Positions 25,276 to 33,859 of a stretch of 64,000 nt of DNA are shown here, piece after piece. Below the pieces are notes generated by a model. It saw only the letters and a program-made list of their open reading frames with translations, was not told where the DNA came from and made no database searches. How positions within the stretch are numbered: the stretch's first letter is position 1; each line of letters starts with the position of its first letter. This DNA comes from Streptomyces flavofungini (GTDB lineage Bacteria; Actinomycetota; Actinomycetes; Streptomycetales; Streptomycetaceae). The translations under genes and the position numbers were made by a program. The stretch lies in NCBI RefSeq assembly GCF_014650815.1, contig NZ_BMVR01000013.1, forward strand, positions 124,001-188,000. Direction: 5' to 3'.

Positions 25276-25548
25276 CTAGTGGCTGCCGAACAGCGAACGC
25301 CGCAACCGCCGCAGCGGTGCGAACAGCGACACCCGGCGCACGCGTGCGCGCCTGCCGCCGCTGCGGTCGTGCGCGACGTCACGCGAGGTGAGCTCGCGCA
25401 TCAGCAGCGTCGCCTCGGCCGCCTCGCGCTGCGGGACGGCGGGACCGCCCAGCACCGAGAGATGACGGTCGAGACGCGAACTGGTCGCGCCGCTCCCACA
25501 AGTGATCGCAGGGACCCTCGCCCTACTGCGCACTGTTATCTGTTCCAT
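25276..25548 (-). CDS. Small conserved-looking protein of 90 residues
   Basis: The protein begins MEQITVRSRARVPAITCGSG and ends in an Arg-rich tail (LRRLRRSLFGSH). It has no membrane segment, so it is probably a small basic cytoplasmic protein. The ATG follows GGGGAG at about 6 nt. Similar small proteins beginning MEQITVRSRARVPAITC are, as I recall, widespread in Streptomyces, but no function is known to me. It lies downstream of the anti-sigma gene on the same strand, with 116 bp between them, and may have its own promoter. Confidence 0.7.
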   Translation of the reverse strand: MEQITVRSRARVPAITCGSGATSSRLDRHLSVLGGPAVPQREAAEATLLMRELTSRDVAHDRSGGRRARVRRVSLFAPLRRLRRSLFGSH

Positions 25549-25664
25549 GTCACTCCCCACCCGTACGAGGGCACCCGGCCCAGGGCAGGTTAACCCTATC
25601 GCCCCGCCATGACACTCGTGTATCCCGGTCGCAGGATTCACCTTCCCCATAAGGACGTTGACGA

Positions 25665-26480
25665 TTACTCTCCGAATCCAACTGATTTCAGGGTGAGTTG
25701 GACAACCGGTGCGGTGGTGGGCCGCACCGATCCCCCGTCGGGTTCGACGGTGACAGCGAGTGAGCTTGCCTTCCCGTTCAGATCGTCCGTGACGACCGGC
25801 GTTTCGCCGTCGAGAAGGCCCAGGGAGCGGGGTGCCGCCCCGGCACGCATCACCCACAGTTGATGGTCCCGGCCGTCGGGCGGGCTGCCGAGCCTGGACG
25901 GCGCGACCACGGCCTGCCCCCGCGCGCGGGACGCGACGACACCGAGGCCGCGCCCGTCGGCGTCCCTGGTGGCGGCCGCGCGGGCGTCGGGCGCGGCCAG
26001 GACGTGGGCGATCTCACGTGTGGCGGCCCGCTCCTCGCCGAGCCGGTCGTCGGCGCGGCCGAGGGCGAGGACGAGGACGCCGACGGCGACGAGGGCGAGG
26101 ACGGCGGCGGACGCGGCGAGCGCCACGAGGACGGGGGCACGGCCGCGCGCCGGGGCGCCCCCGCGCTCCCGCACCACCGGTACGGGCTCCGGAGCCTCCT
26201 GCTCGGTGGCGCGCACGGCGGTCAGGATGCGGTCCCGCAGGTCCGGCGGCGCCGGGACGGAGGCGGCGTGTGCCAGGCGTACGGTGTCGGCGGCGAGCGC
26301 GCGCACCTCGTCGGTGCAGCGTGGGCACCCCTCCAGGTGCCGCTCGAAACGGCGGGTCTCCTGCGGGTCGAGGGCGTCGAGGGCGTACGGCACGGCGAGG
26401 GAGTGCACGGTGCGGCCGATCCGCAGGCCGCCTACGTACAGCCGGATGCGGCCGAGGGGGCCGGTGCCCGTTTGTCTCAT
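25665..26480 (-). CDS. RskA-like anti-sigma factor with zinc-binding HxxxCxxC motif
   Basis: A 271-residue membrane anti-sigma factor. The N-terminal cytoplasmic domain carries the ZAS motif ERHLEGCPRC (H-x3-C-x2-C) after the usual SLAVPYALDALDPQE segment. One transmembrane helix follows (PVLVALAASAAVLALVAVGV). The extracytoplasmic part is of RskA type (HQLWVMRAGAAPRSLGLL, ending in LTVEPDGGS-like strands). ATG 26480 overlaps the sigma gene stop as ATGA, so the two are translationally coupled; this supports the start even though about 25 residues precede the normal N-terminus. It should hold the sigma factor until regulated proteolysis releases it. The signal is unknown. Confidence 0.93.
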   Translation of the reverse strand: MRQTGTGPLGRIRLYVGGLRIGRTVHSLAVPYALDALDPQETRRFERHLEGCPRCTDEVRALAADTVRLAHAASVPAPPDLRDRILTAVRATEQEAPEPVPVVRERGGAPARGRAPVLVALAASAAVLALVAVGVLVLALGRADDRLGEERAATREIAHVLAAPDARAAATRDADGRGLGVVASRARGQAVVAPSRLGSPPDGRDHQLWVMRAGAAPRSLGLLDGETPVVTDDLNGKASSLAVTVEPDGGSVRPTTAPVVQLTLKSVGFGE

Positions 26481-27019
26481 GCGGCGGCGCCCAGGCAGTC
26501 GCGGAGCCGCAGGAGGCCGTCCCGCATGCGGGTCTTGACGGTGCCGAGCGGCACGGACAGGCGCCGGGCCACCTCGCGGTAGGTGTAGCCGTCGTAGTAG
26601 GCGAGCGTCACGGCCTGGTGCTGGAGGTCGGTGAGCCGCTCCAGGCAGCGGCGCACCCACTCCCGCTCCAGGCTGCCCTCGACCTCCTCGGCGACCTGGT
26701 CGAAGGCGGGCGCCTCGGCGCGCTGGGCCGCGCGCTGCTCGCGGTCGCTCGCGGCCCGCGCGCTGCGGACCCGGTCGACGGCCCTGCGATGGGCGAGCGT
26801 GAGGATCCAGGACAGGGCGGAGCCCCGCGCCGGGTCGTACCGGGCGGCGGTGCGCCACAGTTCGAGGAGCACCTCCTGGACCACCTCCTCCGACTGTGCG
26901 GGGTCGCGGAGCACTCTGCGGACCAGTCCGTACACGGGCCCGGACACCAGTCCGTACAACTCCTCGAACGCCTTCTGGTCGCCGCGGGCCACCAGGGGCA
27001 GCAGTGCGTCAGCGTCCAC
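26477..27019 (-). CDS. ECF sigma factor, SigK-like
   Basis: A 180-residue extracytoplasmic-function sigma factor. Region 2 is seen in FEELYGLVSGPVYGLVRRVL...AQSEEVVQEVLLELWR, with SALSWILTLAHRRAVDRVR. Region 4 has an HTH in YYDGYTYREVARRLSVPLGTVKTRMRDGL, quoted in two neighbouring motifs. It has no extra C-terminal domain. The GTG start at 27019 is preceded by GGGGGA. It is coupled to the RskA-type anti-sigma and divergent from the DUF4331-TPR-NicO operon. SigK-like -10/-35 motifs face both ways in the shared intergenic region, so it probably autoregulates and drives that operon. Confidence 0.93.
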   Translation of the reverse strand: MDADALLPLVARGDQKAFEELYGLVSGPVYGLVRRVLRDPAQSEEVVQEVLLELWRTAARYDPARGSALSWILTLAHRRAVDRVRSARAASDREQRAAQRAEAPAFDQVAEEVEGSLEREWVRRCLERLTDLQHQAVTLAYYDGYTYREVARRLSVPLGTVKTRMRDGLLRLRDCLGAAA

Positions 27020-27137
27020 CGAGTCCCCCTATTTTCCTGCCTTTTCCTTGCCCTCCGCAGGCCTCTCCCGGTGGCCCCGGCCCACGTCCCCGGCCGTTTC
27101 CCGCTCCCCCGGGCGCCCAATTCTGGACGCGGTGGGG

Positions 27138-27196
27138 GTTCGGTGCGAGACCTCGCGCGGGATTGGTGCCAATCCGCGCGGGGCGCGGCGCCGAAT
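27138..27196. promoter_or_regulatory. Back-to-back SigK-type promoters sharing a palindromic -35 region
   Basis: On the plus strand, CCAATCC (27169-27175) is followed 15 bp later by CCGAAT (27191-27196). On the minus strand, CCAATCC (27166-27160) is followed 16 bp later by CCGAAC (27143-27138). The two -35 elements form the palindrome GGATTGGTGCCAATCC. Mycobacterial SigK promoters have, from memory, a CCATCC-like -35 and a CCGAAT -10. The arrangement would drive the sigma/anti-sigma operon to the left and DUF4331-TPR-NicO to the right. Confidence 0.65.
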
Positions 27197-27278
27197 GGCG
27201 GGGCAGACGGACCGCGCCCGGGCCACGCGCGCGGCACATCCGCCACAACAACCCACACCGACAGTGAGGACGGACGCG

Positions 27279-28886
27279 ATGACAGCAGTCGCGAGGAGCC
27301 GCACGAGGCGACGGAACACCCGTGGCATCGTCGGGCTCGTGTGCGGTGTGCTGGCCGCCGGGGGGCTCGCAGCCGCCGGGACCGGCACGCTCGAACCGGA
27401 GGCGGCCCGCGCCTCCAGCCACCGGGAGGCCCCGCTGATCTCGGGGCAGCCGCAGTACGACAACACGGACGTGTACGCGTTCGTCAGCCCCGACAAGGCC
27501 GACACCACGACGATCGTCGCGAACTGGCTGCCGTTCTCGGAGCCGGCGGGCGGCCCGAACTTCTACACGTTCGCCGAGGACGCCCAGTACGACGTGCACA
27601 TCGACAGCGACGGCGACGCGCAGGGCGACCTGCTGTACCGCTGGACCTTCGACACCCGTACGAAGAACGGGGACACGTTCCTCTACAACAGCGGGCCCGT
27701 CACGTCCCTGGACGACCCCGACCTGAACGTCACGCAGACGTACGACATCGACCTGCTGCGCCTGAAGGACCAGAAGGCCGTCTCCACCAAGAAGGTCGCC
27801 GACGATCTGCCGGTCGCGCCCAGCCACGTCGGCAAGGCCTCCATGCCCGACTACGGCAAGCTGCGCGACCAGGCCGTACGGAAGCTGCCCGGTGGCAACA
27901 CGGCGTTCGCCGGGCAGGCCGACGACCCGTTCTTCCTGGACCTGCGGGTGTTCGACCTGCTGTACGGGGGCGATCTGTCGGAGGTCGGGCGTGACACCCT
28001 CGCCGGGTACAACGTCAACTCCGTCGCCCTGCAGGTGCCGTCCGCCTCGATCCGGCAGTCCGAGAAGCAGCCGACCGTCGGCGTCTGGTCGACGACGCAG
28101 CGCAAGAACGCGGCCGGGAAGTGGACGCAGGTCTCCCGGCTCGGCGCGCCGCTCGTCAACGAGGTCGTCGTGCCCATGAAGGACAAGGACAAGTTCAACG
28201 CGTCCGCGCCCTGGAACGACGCGGACTTCCTGCCGTACGTCACCAAGCCGGAGCTGCCGCGCCTGATCGAGTCGATCTACAAGATCAAGGCGCCGAAGGA
28301 GCCCCGCGACGACCTGGTGTCGGTGTTCCTCACCGGCGTGAAGGGCCTCAACCAGCCGCCGAACGTACGCCCCGCCGAGGCGCTGCGCCTCAACACCTCC
28401 GTCAAGCCCACCGCGTCGCCGAAGCGGCTCGGCGTCCTCGACGGCGACAACGCGGGCTACCCCAACGGGCGGCGCCTCAGCGACGACGTCCTCGACATCT
28501 CCCTCCAGGTCGTCCAGGGCGAACTCGTCGGCCAGAAGAACGACTTGGGCGACGCCGTCAACGCCAACGACCGCGCGTTCGGCCGGTCCTTCCCGTACGT
28601 GGCCCTGCCCACGTCGGGCTCGCGGGGCCCGCTGGCGGAGAAGGGCGCCCGCTCCGGCTCGGACGACGGCTCCGGCGCGCCCGGCGGCCCGCGCGACGCC
28701 CTGACCGGCGGCGCACCGGCCACAGCGGCCCGTGACACGGACGGCTCCTCCGACACCGTCCTCGTCGCCTCCGCCGCGGCCGGCGGCGCCGGCCTGCTGC
28801 TCCTGGCCCTCGGCCTGGTCTGGTGGCGCATGCGCGGCGGCGGCGCGGGTCCGCGGGGTCGCGGGTCCGGGGTGGCGGGAGGCTGA
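27279..28886 (+). CDS. DUF4331 surface protein with C-terminal membrane anchor
   Basis: A 535-residue exported protein. It has an Arg-rich signal peptide (residues 1-42), then the DUF4331 start SSHREAPLISGQPQYDNTDVYAF cut as SSHREAPLIS and DNTDVYAFVSPDK. The domain extends to about residue 440 (VFDLLYGGDLSEVGRDTLAGYN, NEVVVPMKDKDKFN, RRLSDDVLDISLQV). A Ser/Gly-rich spacer, a single C-terminal helix (VLVASAAAGGAGLLLLALGLV) and a basic tail follow, so the domain faces outward. DUF4331 has no firmly established function. ATG 27279 follows GAGGACGG. It is first in an operon with the TPR protein and NicO transporter and is probably transcribed by the divergent sigma factor. Confidence 0.9.
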   Translation: MTAVARSRTRRRNTRGIVGLVCGVLAAGGLAAAGTGTLEPEAARASSHREAPLISGQPQYDNTDVYAFVSPDKADTTTIVANWLPFSEPAGGPNFYTFAEDAQYDVHIDSDGDAQGDLLYRWTFDTRTKNGDTFLYNSGPVTSLDDPDLNVTQTYDIDLLRLKDQKAVSTKKVADDLPVAPSHVGKASMPDYGKLRDQAVRKLPGGNTAFAGQADDPFFLDLRVFDLLYGGDLSEVGRDTLAGYNVNSVALQVPSASIRQSEKQPTVGVWSTTQRKNAAGKWTQVSRLGAPLVNEVVVPMKDKDKFNASAPWNDADFLPYVTKPELPRLIESIYKIKAPKEPRDDLVSVFLTGVKGLNQPPNVRPAEALRLNTSVKPTASPKRLGVLDGDNAGYPNGRRLSDDVLDISLQVVQGELVGQKNDLGDAVNANDRAFGRSFPYVALPTSGSRGPLAEKGARSGSDDGSGAPGGPRDALTGGAPATAARDTDGSSDTVLVASAAAGGAGLLLLALGLVWWRMRGGGAGPRGRGSGVAGG

Positions 28887-28887
28887 G

Positions 28888-30303
28888 ATGACGCTCCGCC
28901 GTGGTTCCGTCCGGGGTGGCGGTGGGTCGGCCGGGGTGTCGCTCGACGGCACCCCGGTCGGGGAGCCGTCGGGTGGTGCCGGGCGGCGGTTCGGGTGGCG
29001 GCTCGGGGCCGTTGTCGTGCTCGCGGTCGTGCTGACCGCGGGGGCGGTGGTGGTCGGCGGGCTGCGGGAGGAGGGGCGGCCGTCGGTGGCGGCCGCCCCG
29101 CCCGCCCCGTACGCGGCGCCGCCCACCGGGCTGCGCTCGGGCGACCTCGACCGCAACGTGTCCGCGCTGCGCGAGCGGGTGCGGGCGCGGCCCCGGGACT
29201 TCGCGTCCTGGGCCGCGCTCGGGTCCGCGTACGTCGAGCAGGCCCGTACGCACGCCGACCCCACCCGGTACGCCGAGGCCGAGCACGCCCTGGACCGCGC
29301 GCTCGGTCTCCGGCCCGGTCACGACGGTGCCCTCGCCGGGCTCGGCGCCCTCGCCGCCGCGCGGCACGACTTCTCCGGCGCGCTGCGGTACGCCGACCGG
29401 GCGCTGGCCGCGAACCCCTACAGCGAGCGCGCCCTCGCCACCCGCATCGACGCCCTCGTCGAACTCGGCTCGTACGCACGCGCGTTGCGCGCGGCACGTA
29501 CCGCCGACGCGCGGCGGCCCGGCATTCCCGTCTTCACGCGCTACGCGTACGTGCGGGAGCTGCGCGGGGACGTCGGCGCGGCGCGGCGCGTCCTGGAGCG
29601 GGCGCTCACCTCCGCGCGGGCGCCCGGTGATGTCGCGTACGTCGCCACGGCGCTGGCCCAACTCGCCTGGCGGCAGGGGGAGTACGCGCAGGCCGCGCGG
29701 CGGTGCGCCGTCGCGCTGCGGGCCGACCCCTCCTACGTTCCCGCGTTGGAGACGCGGGGGCGGGTGCGGGCCGCCCGGGGGCAGGTGGGCGCGGCCCTCG
29801 TGGATCTGCGGGGGGCCGTGGCACGGCAGCCGCTGCCCGGCGCGCTGGTCGCTCTCGGGGAACTGTACGAGTCCCGGGGGGAGTTGGGGCGGGCTCGCGA
29901 GCAGTACCGGCTGGTCCGGGCCTGGACTCGGCTGGCCCGGGCGAACGGGGTCAACCCTGATCTGGATACGGCGCTCGCCGCGGTCGACCACGGGGACGCG
30001 GAGGCCGCGTTGGCCGCCGCGCGGGCCGAGTGGGGGCGGCGGCGCACGGTGCATACCGCCGACGCGCTGGGGTGGGCTCTCCACTCCGTGGGGCGGGACG
30101 ACGAAGCCTTGCGGTACGCGCGGCGGGCCACTGCCACGGGGTTCCGTGAGGCGTCCTTCTTCTATCACCGCGGGGTGATCGAGCTGCGCCACGGCTCCAC
30201 CTCGCAGGCGCGGCGCTGGCTGAGTGCCGCGGTCCGGCTCAACTCCGGCTTCTCTCCCGTGGGTTCCCGGGAGGCCGGGCGACTGTTGGAGGGATTGGGA
30301 TGA
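28888..30303 (+). CDS. Membrane-anchored TPR protein
   Basis: A 471-residue protein with one N-terminal transmembrane helix (LGAVVVLAVVLTAGAVVVGGL, about residues 40-60, written here as LGAVVVLAVVLTAG) and then about nine tetratricopeptide-like helical pairs. Examples are ASWAALGSAYVEQAR, GALAGLGALAAARHDFSGAL, ALAQLAWRQGEYAQAARR and ALGWALHSVGRDDEALRYA. TPR arrays bind proteins. Here the array faces outside the membrane and could bridge the DUF4331 protein and the transporter. ATG 28888 starts one base after the DUF4331 stop with GGGAGG upstream, and its own stop overlaps the NicO start as ATGA. The three genes are thus tightly coupled. Confidence 0.9.
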   Translation: MTLRRGSVRGGGGSAGVSLDGTPVGEPSGGAGRRFGWRLGAVVVLAVVLTAGAVVVGGLREEGRPSVAAAPPAPYAAPPTGLRSGDLDRNVSALRERVRARPRDFASWAALGSAYVEQARTHADPTRYAEAEHALDRALGLRPGHDGALAGLGALAAARHDFSGALRYADRALAANPYSERALATRIDALVELGSYARALRAARTADARRPGIPVFTRYAYVRELRGDVGAARRVLERALTSARAPGDVAYVATALAQLAWRQGEYAQAARRCAVALRADPSYVPALETRGRVRAARGQVGAALVDLRGAVARQPLPGALVALGELYESRGELGRAREQYRLVRAWTRLARANGVNPDLDTALAAVDHGDAEAALAAARAEWGRRRTVHTADALGWALHSVGRDDEALRYARRATATGFREASFFYHRGVIELRHGSTSQARRWLSAAVRLNSGFSPVGSREAGRLLEGLG

Positions 30304-32078
30304 GGGCTGTTTCGTGGGCCGGTGCGGTCTGGTGGGGGGCGTTCCTGTCACGTACCGCCCGGTGGGTGGCTGCCCTGGCCCGCCGCCTCGCGGGGGACGA
30401 GCGAGTCCGGCGGCCTGTGCGCGTCGGGGGCCAACGGTTCGGGTGGTTCGGAGGGTCCCGACAGACCGGACGGGCCGCACCCATCGGACCCCCCGGCCGG
30501 GGCGGGCCGCGTGGGCAGCTCACGCGGCGCAGGCCGGGCAGGACCCGGTCCCGGGGCACCGCCTCCTCCTGGGCCCGCCGCGGCCTCGTCCTCGCCCTCG
30601 TCGCCCTCGGCTGCGCCCTCGCCCTCCCCACCGCCCCCGCCGCCGCCCACCCCCTCGGCAACTTCACCCTCAATCAGCACGACGCCCTCACCCTGGCCCC
30701 CGGTCGGCTCCGCGTCGAGCACGTCGAGGACCTCGCCGAGATTCCCGCCTCTCAGGCCGAATCCGGCATCAAGCGGGCGGGGAAGGCCCGTTGGGCCGCC
30801 GAGCGGTGCCGTGAGGCCGCCGCCGGCAGCCGCGTCGGGCTCGGTGGGCGGCCCGTCCCCCTTGCGGCCCGCAGCGCCCGCGCCCTCCTCCGTACCGGGC
30901 AGGCCGGGCTCCCCACCGTCCGCCTCGAGTGCCGCTTCGCCGCCCCGCTGCCCCGCGGCAAGAACCTCGCCCTCACCTTCCGCTCCGCCCGCCAACCCGC
31001 CCCCGGCTGGCGCGAGATCACCGCCCGCGGCGACCGCATGACCCTCACCCGCACCGACGTCCCCGCCGCCTCCCCCTCCCGCGCCCTCACCCGCTACCCG
31101 AAGCAGCTCACCTCCGCCCCGCCCGACACCACCTCCGCCACCCTGCGCGTCCGCCCCGGCGGCCCCGCCCTCGCCGCCGACCCCGCCCCGCCCGCCTCCG
31201 CCCTCCCCCGTGCCGCCACCGACGCCCTCACCCGTCTCGTCGCCCGGCACGACCTCACCTGGACCTTCGCCGCCGTGGCCCTCGGTACCGCCCTGCTCCT
31301 CGGCGCCCTGCACGCCCTCGCCCCCGGCCACGGCAAGACCCTCATGGCCGCCACCGCCGCCGCCCGCGGCACCGCCTCCCTCCGCGACGTCCTCCCCCTC
31401 GCCGCCTCCGTCACCGTCACCCACACCTTGGGCGTCGTCGCCCTCGGCCTCCTCGTCGCGGGCGGCTCCGCCGCCGCCCCCTCCGTCGTGGCCTGGCTCG
31501 GCGTCGCCAGCGGGCTCCTGGTGGCGGGCGCGGGAGCCGTCCTGGTGCGGAGGGCCTGGCGCCATCGGGCCCACGGTCACGGTCACGCCCATGGGCACAG
31601 CCACGCGCAGGGGGATGCGCACGGTCACGGGCACGGGCATCTCCACGGCCATGGGCACGGCCACGAGCACGTACACGGCCACCAGCACCCGGTCGGCCAG
31701 GAGCATCCGCACGACCACCCGCACCCGCCCGCACCCCCCACCCGCCGCGGCACCCTCCTCCTCGGCTTCGCCGGTGGCCTGGTGCCCAGCCCCTCCGCCG
31801 TCGTCGTCCTCGTCGGCGCCGCCGCCCTCGGTGAGGCCTGGTTCGGGCTGCTGCTCGTGGTGGCCTACGGCGCGGGACTCGCGCTCACGTTGACGGCCGC
31901 CGGGTTCCTCGTCGTACGGCTGGGGGCGCGGGTCGCCGCGGTGGCGGGGCGGAAGCGGGCGGGGCGGATGCGGCTCGCCTCGGTCACCCGGCGGCTCGCG
32001 CCGTTGGGGTCCGCGTGCGTGGTCCTCGCCCTGGGGTGTGGATTGGTGTTCAAAGGGGCCGCAACAGCGCTCGGTTGA
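30300..32078 (+). CDS. NicO/RcnA-type nickel-cobalt transporter with His-rich loop
   Basis: A 592-residue membrane protein. A signal-like segment at about 92-118 (LVLALVALGCALALPTAPAAA) leads into HPLGNFTLNQHDALTL, then an extracytoplasmic domain to about residue 300. The NicO helices include GALHALAPGHGKTLMAATAAA and SVTVTHTLGVVALG. Residues about 421-478 are a run of HGH repeats with more than 25 histidines, a metal-binding loop as in RcnA. The second half has GFAGGLVPSPSAVVVLVGAAALG. The ATG overlaps the TPR stop codon (ATGA). The first 90 residues are Arg/Gly-rich and precede the signal segment, which is odd; an internal start may be used. It probably exports or imports Ni/Co. Confidence 0.9.
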   Translation: MRAVSWAGAVWWGAFLSRTARWVAALARRLAGDERVRRPVRVGGQRFGWFGGSRQTGRAAPIGPPGRGGPRGQLTRRRPGRTRSRGTASSWARRGLVLALVALGCALALPTAPAAAHPLGNFTLNQHDALTLAPGRLRVEHVEDLAEIPASQAESGIKRAGKARWAAERCREAAAGSRVGLGGRPVPLAARSARALLRTGQAGLPTVRLECRFAAPLPRGKNLALTFRSARQPAPGWREITARGDRMTLTRTDVPAASPSRALTRYPKQLTSAPPDTTSATLRVRPGGPALAADPAPPASALPRAATDALTRLVARHDLTWTFAAVALGTALLLGALHALAPGHGKTLMAATAAARGTASLRDVLPLAASVTVTHTLGVVALGLLVAGGSAAAPSVVAWLGVASGLLVAGAGAVLVRRAWRHRAHGHGHAHGHSHAQGDAHGHGHGHLHGHGHGHEHVHGHQHPVGQEHPHDHPHPPAPPTRRGTLLLGFAGGLVPSPSAVVVLVGAAALGEAWFGLLLVVAYGAGLALTLTAAGFLVVRLGARVAAVAGRKRAGRMRLASVTRRLAPLGSACVVLALGCGLVFKGAATALG

Positions 32079-32121
32079 GCTACTTTTGTGGAGAATCGCA
32101 CGGCTGCGAAATGGGGGACTC

Positions 32122-33837
32122 GTGACCGACGAAGCGCGAGTGATCGCTGGGCGATACCGCCTCCTGGCGCCGCTGGGCGAGGGGGGCATGGGCACGGTCT
32201 GGCGGGCCCGGGACGACGTCCTCGGCCGCGAGGTCGCCGTGAAGGAGGTCCGCGCGCCCGCGGGGCTCCCGGCGAGCGAGGTCGAGCGGCTGTACACCCG
32301 CCTGGAGCGCGAGGCCTGGGCCGCGGCCCGGATCCCGCACCGCAATGTCGTGACGGTGTACGACGTCGCCACCGACGGGGGGCGGCCGTGGATCGTGATG
32401 GAGCTGGTGCGCGGCCTGTCCCTGTCGGACTCCCTGGAGTCCGAAGGGCCGATGACCCCGCAGCGCGCCGCGTACATCGGCGCGGAGGTCCTGGGCGCGC
32501 TGCGCGCCGCGCACGACGCGGGGGTGCTGCACCGCGACGTCAAGCCCGGGAACGTGCTGCTCTCCAATGACGGCCGGGTGGTGCTGACCGACTTCGGGAT
32601 CGCGATGGTGGAGGGCAGTTCGGCCCTCACCATGACGGGTGAAGTCGTCGGGTCGCCCGAATTCCTCGCTCCGGAGCGGGCGTTGGGGCGGCGTCCCGGT
32701 CCGGAGTCCGACCTGTGGTCGCTGGGGGTGCTGCTGTACGCCGCCGTGGAGGGCGTCTCGCCGTTCCGGCAGGACACTCCGCTGAGCACACTGCGCGCCG
32801 TCGTCGACGAGGCGCTGCCGCCGCCGCGCAACGCGGGTACGCTGGCCCCGGTCATCGAGGGGCTGCTGCGCAAGGACCCGGCGGAGCGCTCCCTCGCGGC
32901 GGACACGGAGCGGGATCTGCGGCTGGTGGCGGAGGGCCACGCGCCGCGCACGGAGCCGTCGGCCCCGTACCAGCCGACGGTCGTCGCCTCCCAGCAGCCC
33001 AGCCCTCCTCCCCCACCGCCCGCCGGTCTCGCCTCGTCCGCGCCGACCGGCACCACGCCCGCCCCCGGCACGGCCACGACCACGACGCCCCACCCCCGCT
33101 CGCGCCGTACGACCGCCGTGCTCGTCGCGGGTCTCACCGCCGTGGCTCTGGGCATCGGCGGTGTCACGTACGCCCTGATGAAGGACGACCCGGGCGGAGG
33201 GAACGGCGGCACCGACAGCGGCAGCGACACGACCGGCGGATCGGACAGCGCCGCCACCGGTAACGGCGGATCCGACGGCGGATCCGACGGAGGAAGCGGA
33301 GGAGACGGAGGCGGCAGCGACGGGGGCGGGTCCGGCGACGGGGACAACGGCAACGGCGGGTCGGGCAACGGCGGTGGAGACACCCACGAGGGCAGTGACG
33401 GCGGCGGCTCCACCGACGGGGGTGAGCACGGGGGCACGGCCACCACGCCCCAGTCCGTGCGCGTCAGCGTCACCGCCCACCGCACCTCGTACACGGGTGC
33501 GTGCCCGGCACCGGCCGGCGAGGCGCCGTCGTTCGCGGCGACCTTCACCGTGGGGCGGGTGCCGGTGGGCGTGCAGTACCGGTGGGTGACCGCCGGGGGC
33601 GAGTCGAGCGACCCGGGCTGGAAGACGCTCTCGTTCGCGTCGGGCGGCGGGAAGAGCAAGCAGGTCAACCATGTGGAGGCGCCGGCCGTGACGGATCCCG
33701 GCACGCACCGCGGCAGCGTGCGGGTCGAGGTCCGCAGCCCGGTGACCGCGACGTCCAACTCCGTCGCGTACTCCGTGACGTGCGAGGAGGAGCCTCCTGC
33801 CACCGGAGGAGGCTCCTCCTCTCCCTACGAACAGTGA
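32122..33837 (+). CDS. Membrane Ser/Thr protein kinase (PknB type) with Gly-rich linker
   Basis: A 571-residue kinase. Catalytic motifs: glycine loop GEGGMGTVW (19-27), Lys41 in VAVKEV, HRDVKPGN (catalytic Asp about 139), DFG in LTDFGI, and APE in FLAPER. After a Pro-rich juxtamembrane region comes one transmembrane helix at about 328-350. It is followed by about 85 residues made almost only of Gly, Ser, Asp and Asn, then a beta-rich extracellular domain of about 125 residues with two cysteines (TGACPAP, SVTCEEE). There are no PASTA repeats. GTG 32122 follows GGGGGAC. The outer domain is probably a sensor or cell-wall-binding unit spaced by the flexible linker. Confidence 0.93.
   Translation: MTDEARVIAGRYRLLAPLGEGGMGTVWRARDDVLGREVAVKEVRAPAGLPASEVERLYTRLEREAWAAARIPHRNVVTVYDVATDGGRPWIVMELVRGLSLSDSLESEGPMTPQRAAYIGAEVLGALRAAHDAGVLHRDVKPGNVLLSNDGRVVLTDFGIAMVEGSSALTMTGEVVGSPEFLAPERALGRRPGPESDLWSLGVLLYAAVEGVSPFRQDTPLSTLRAVVDEALPPPRNAGTLAPVIEGLLRKDPAERSLAADTERDLRLVAEGHAPRTEPSAPYQPTVVASQQPSPPPPPPAGLASSAPTGTTPAPGTATTTTPHPRSRRTTAVLVAGLTAVALGIGGVTYALMKDDPGGGNGGTDSGSDTTGGSDSAATGNGGSDGGSDGGSGGDGGGSDGGGSGDGDNGNGGSGNGGGDTHEGSDGGGSTDGGEHGGTATTPQSVRVSVTAHRTSYTGACPAPAGEAPSFAATFTVGRVPVGVQYRWVTAGGESSDPGWKTLSFASGGGKSKQVNHVEAPAVTDPGTHRGSVRVEVRSPVTATSNSVAYSVTCEEEPPATGGGSSSPYEQ
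33785..33820. terminator. Perfect 14-bp hairpin inside the 3' end of the kinase gene
   Basis: AGGAGGAGCCTCCT (33785-33798) and AGGAGGCTCCTCCT (33807-33820) form a perfect stem with an 8-nt loop. It lies within the last 20 codons of the kinase gene and faces the convergent lipase gene. It may terminate both transcripts although it is translated. Confidence 0.65.
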
Positions 33838-33859
33838 CGCGACCCGTGCGGGGACGTCG

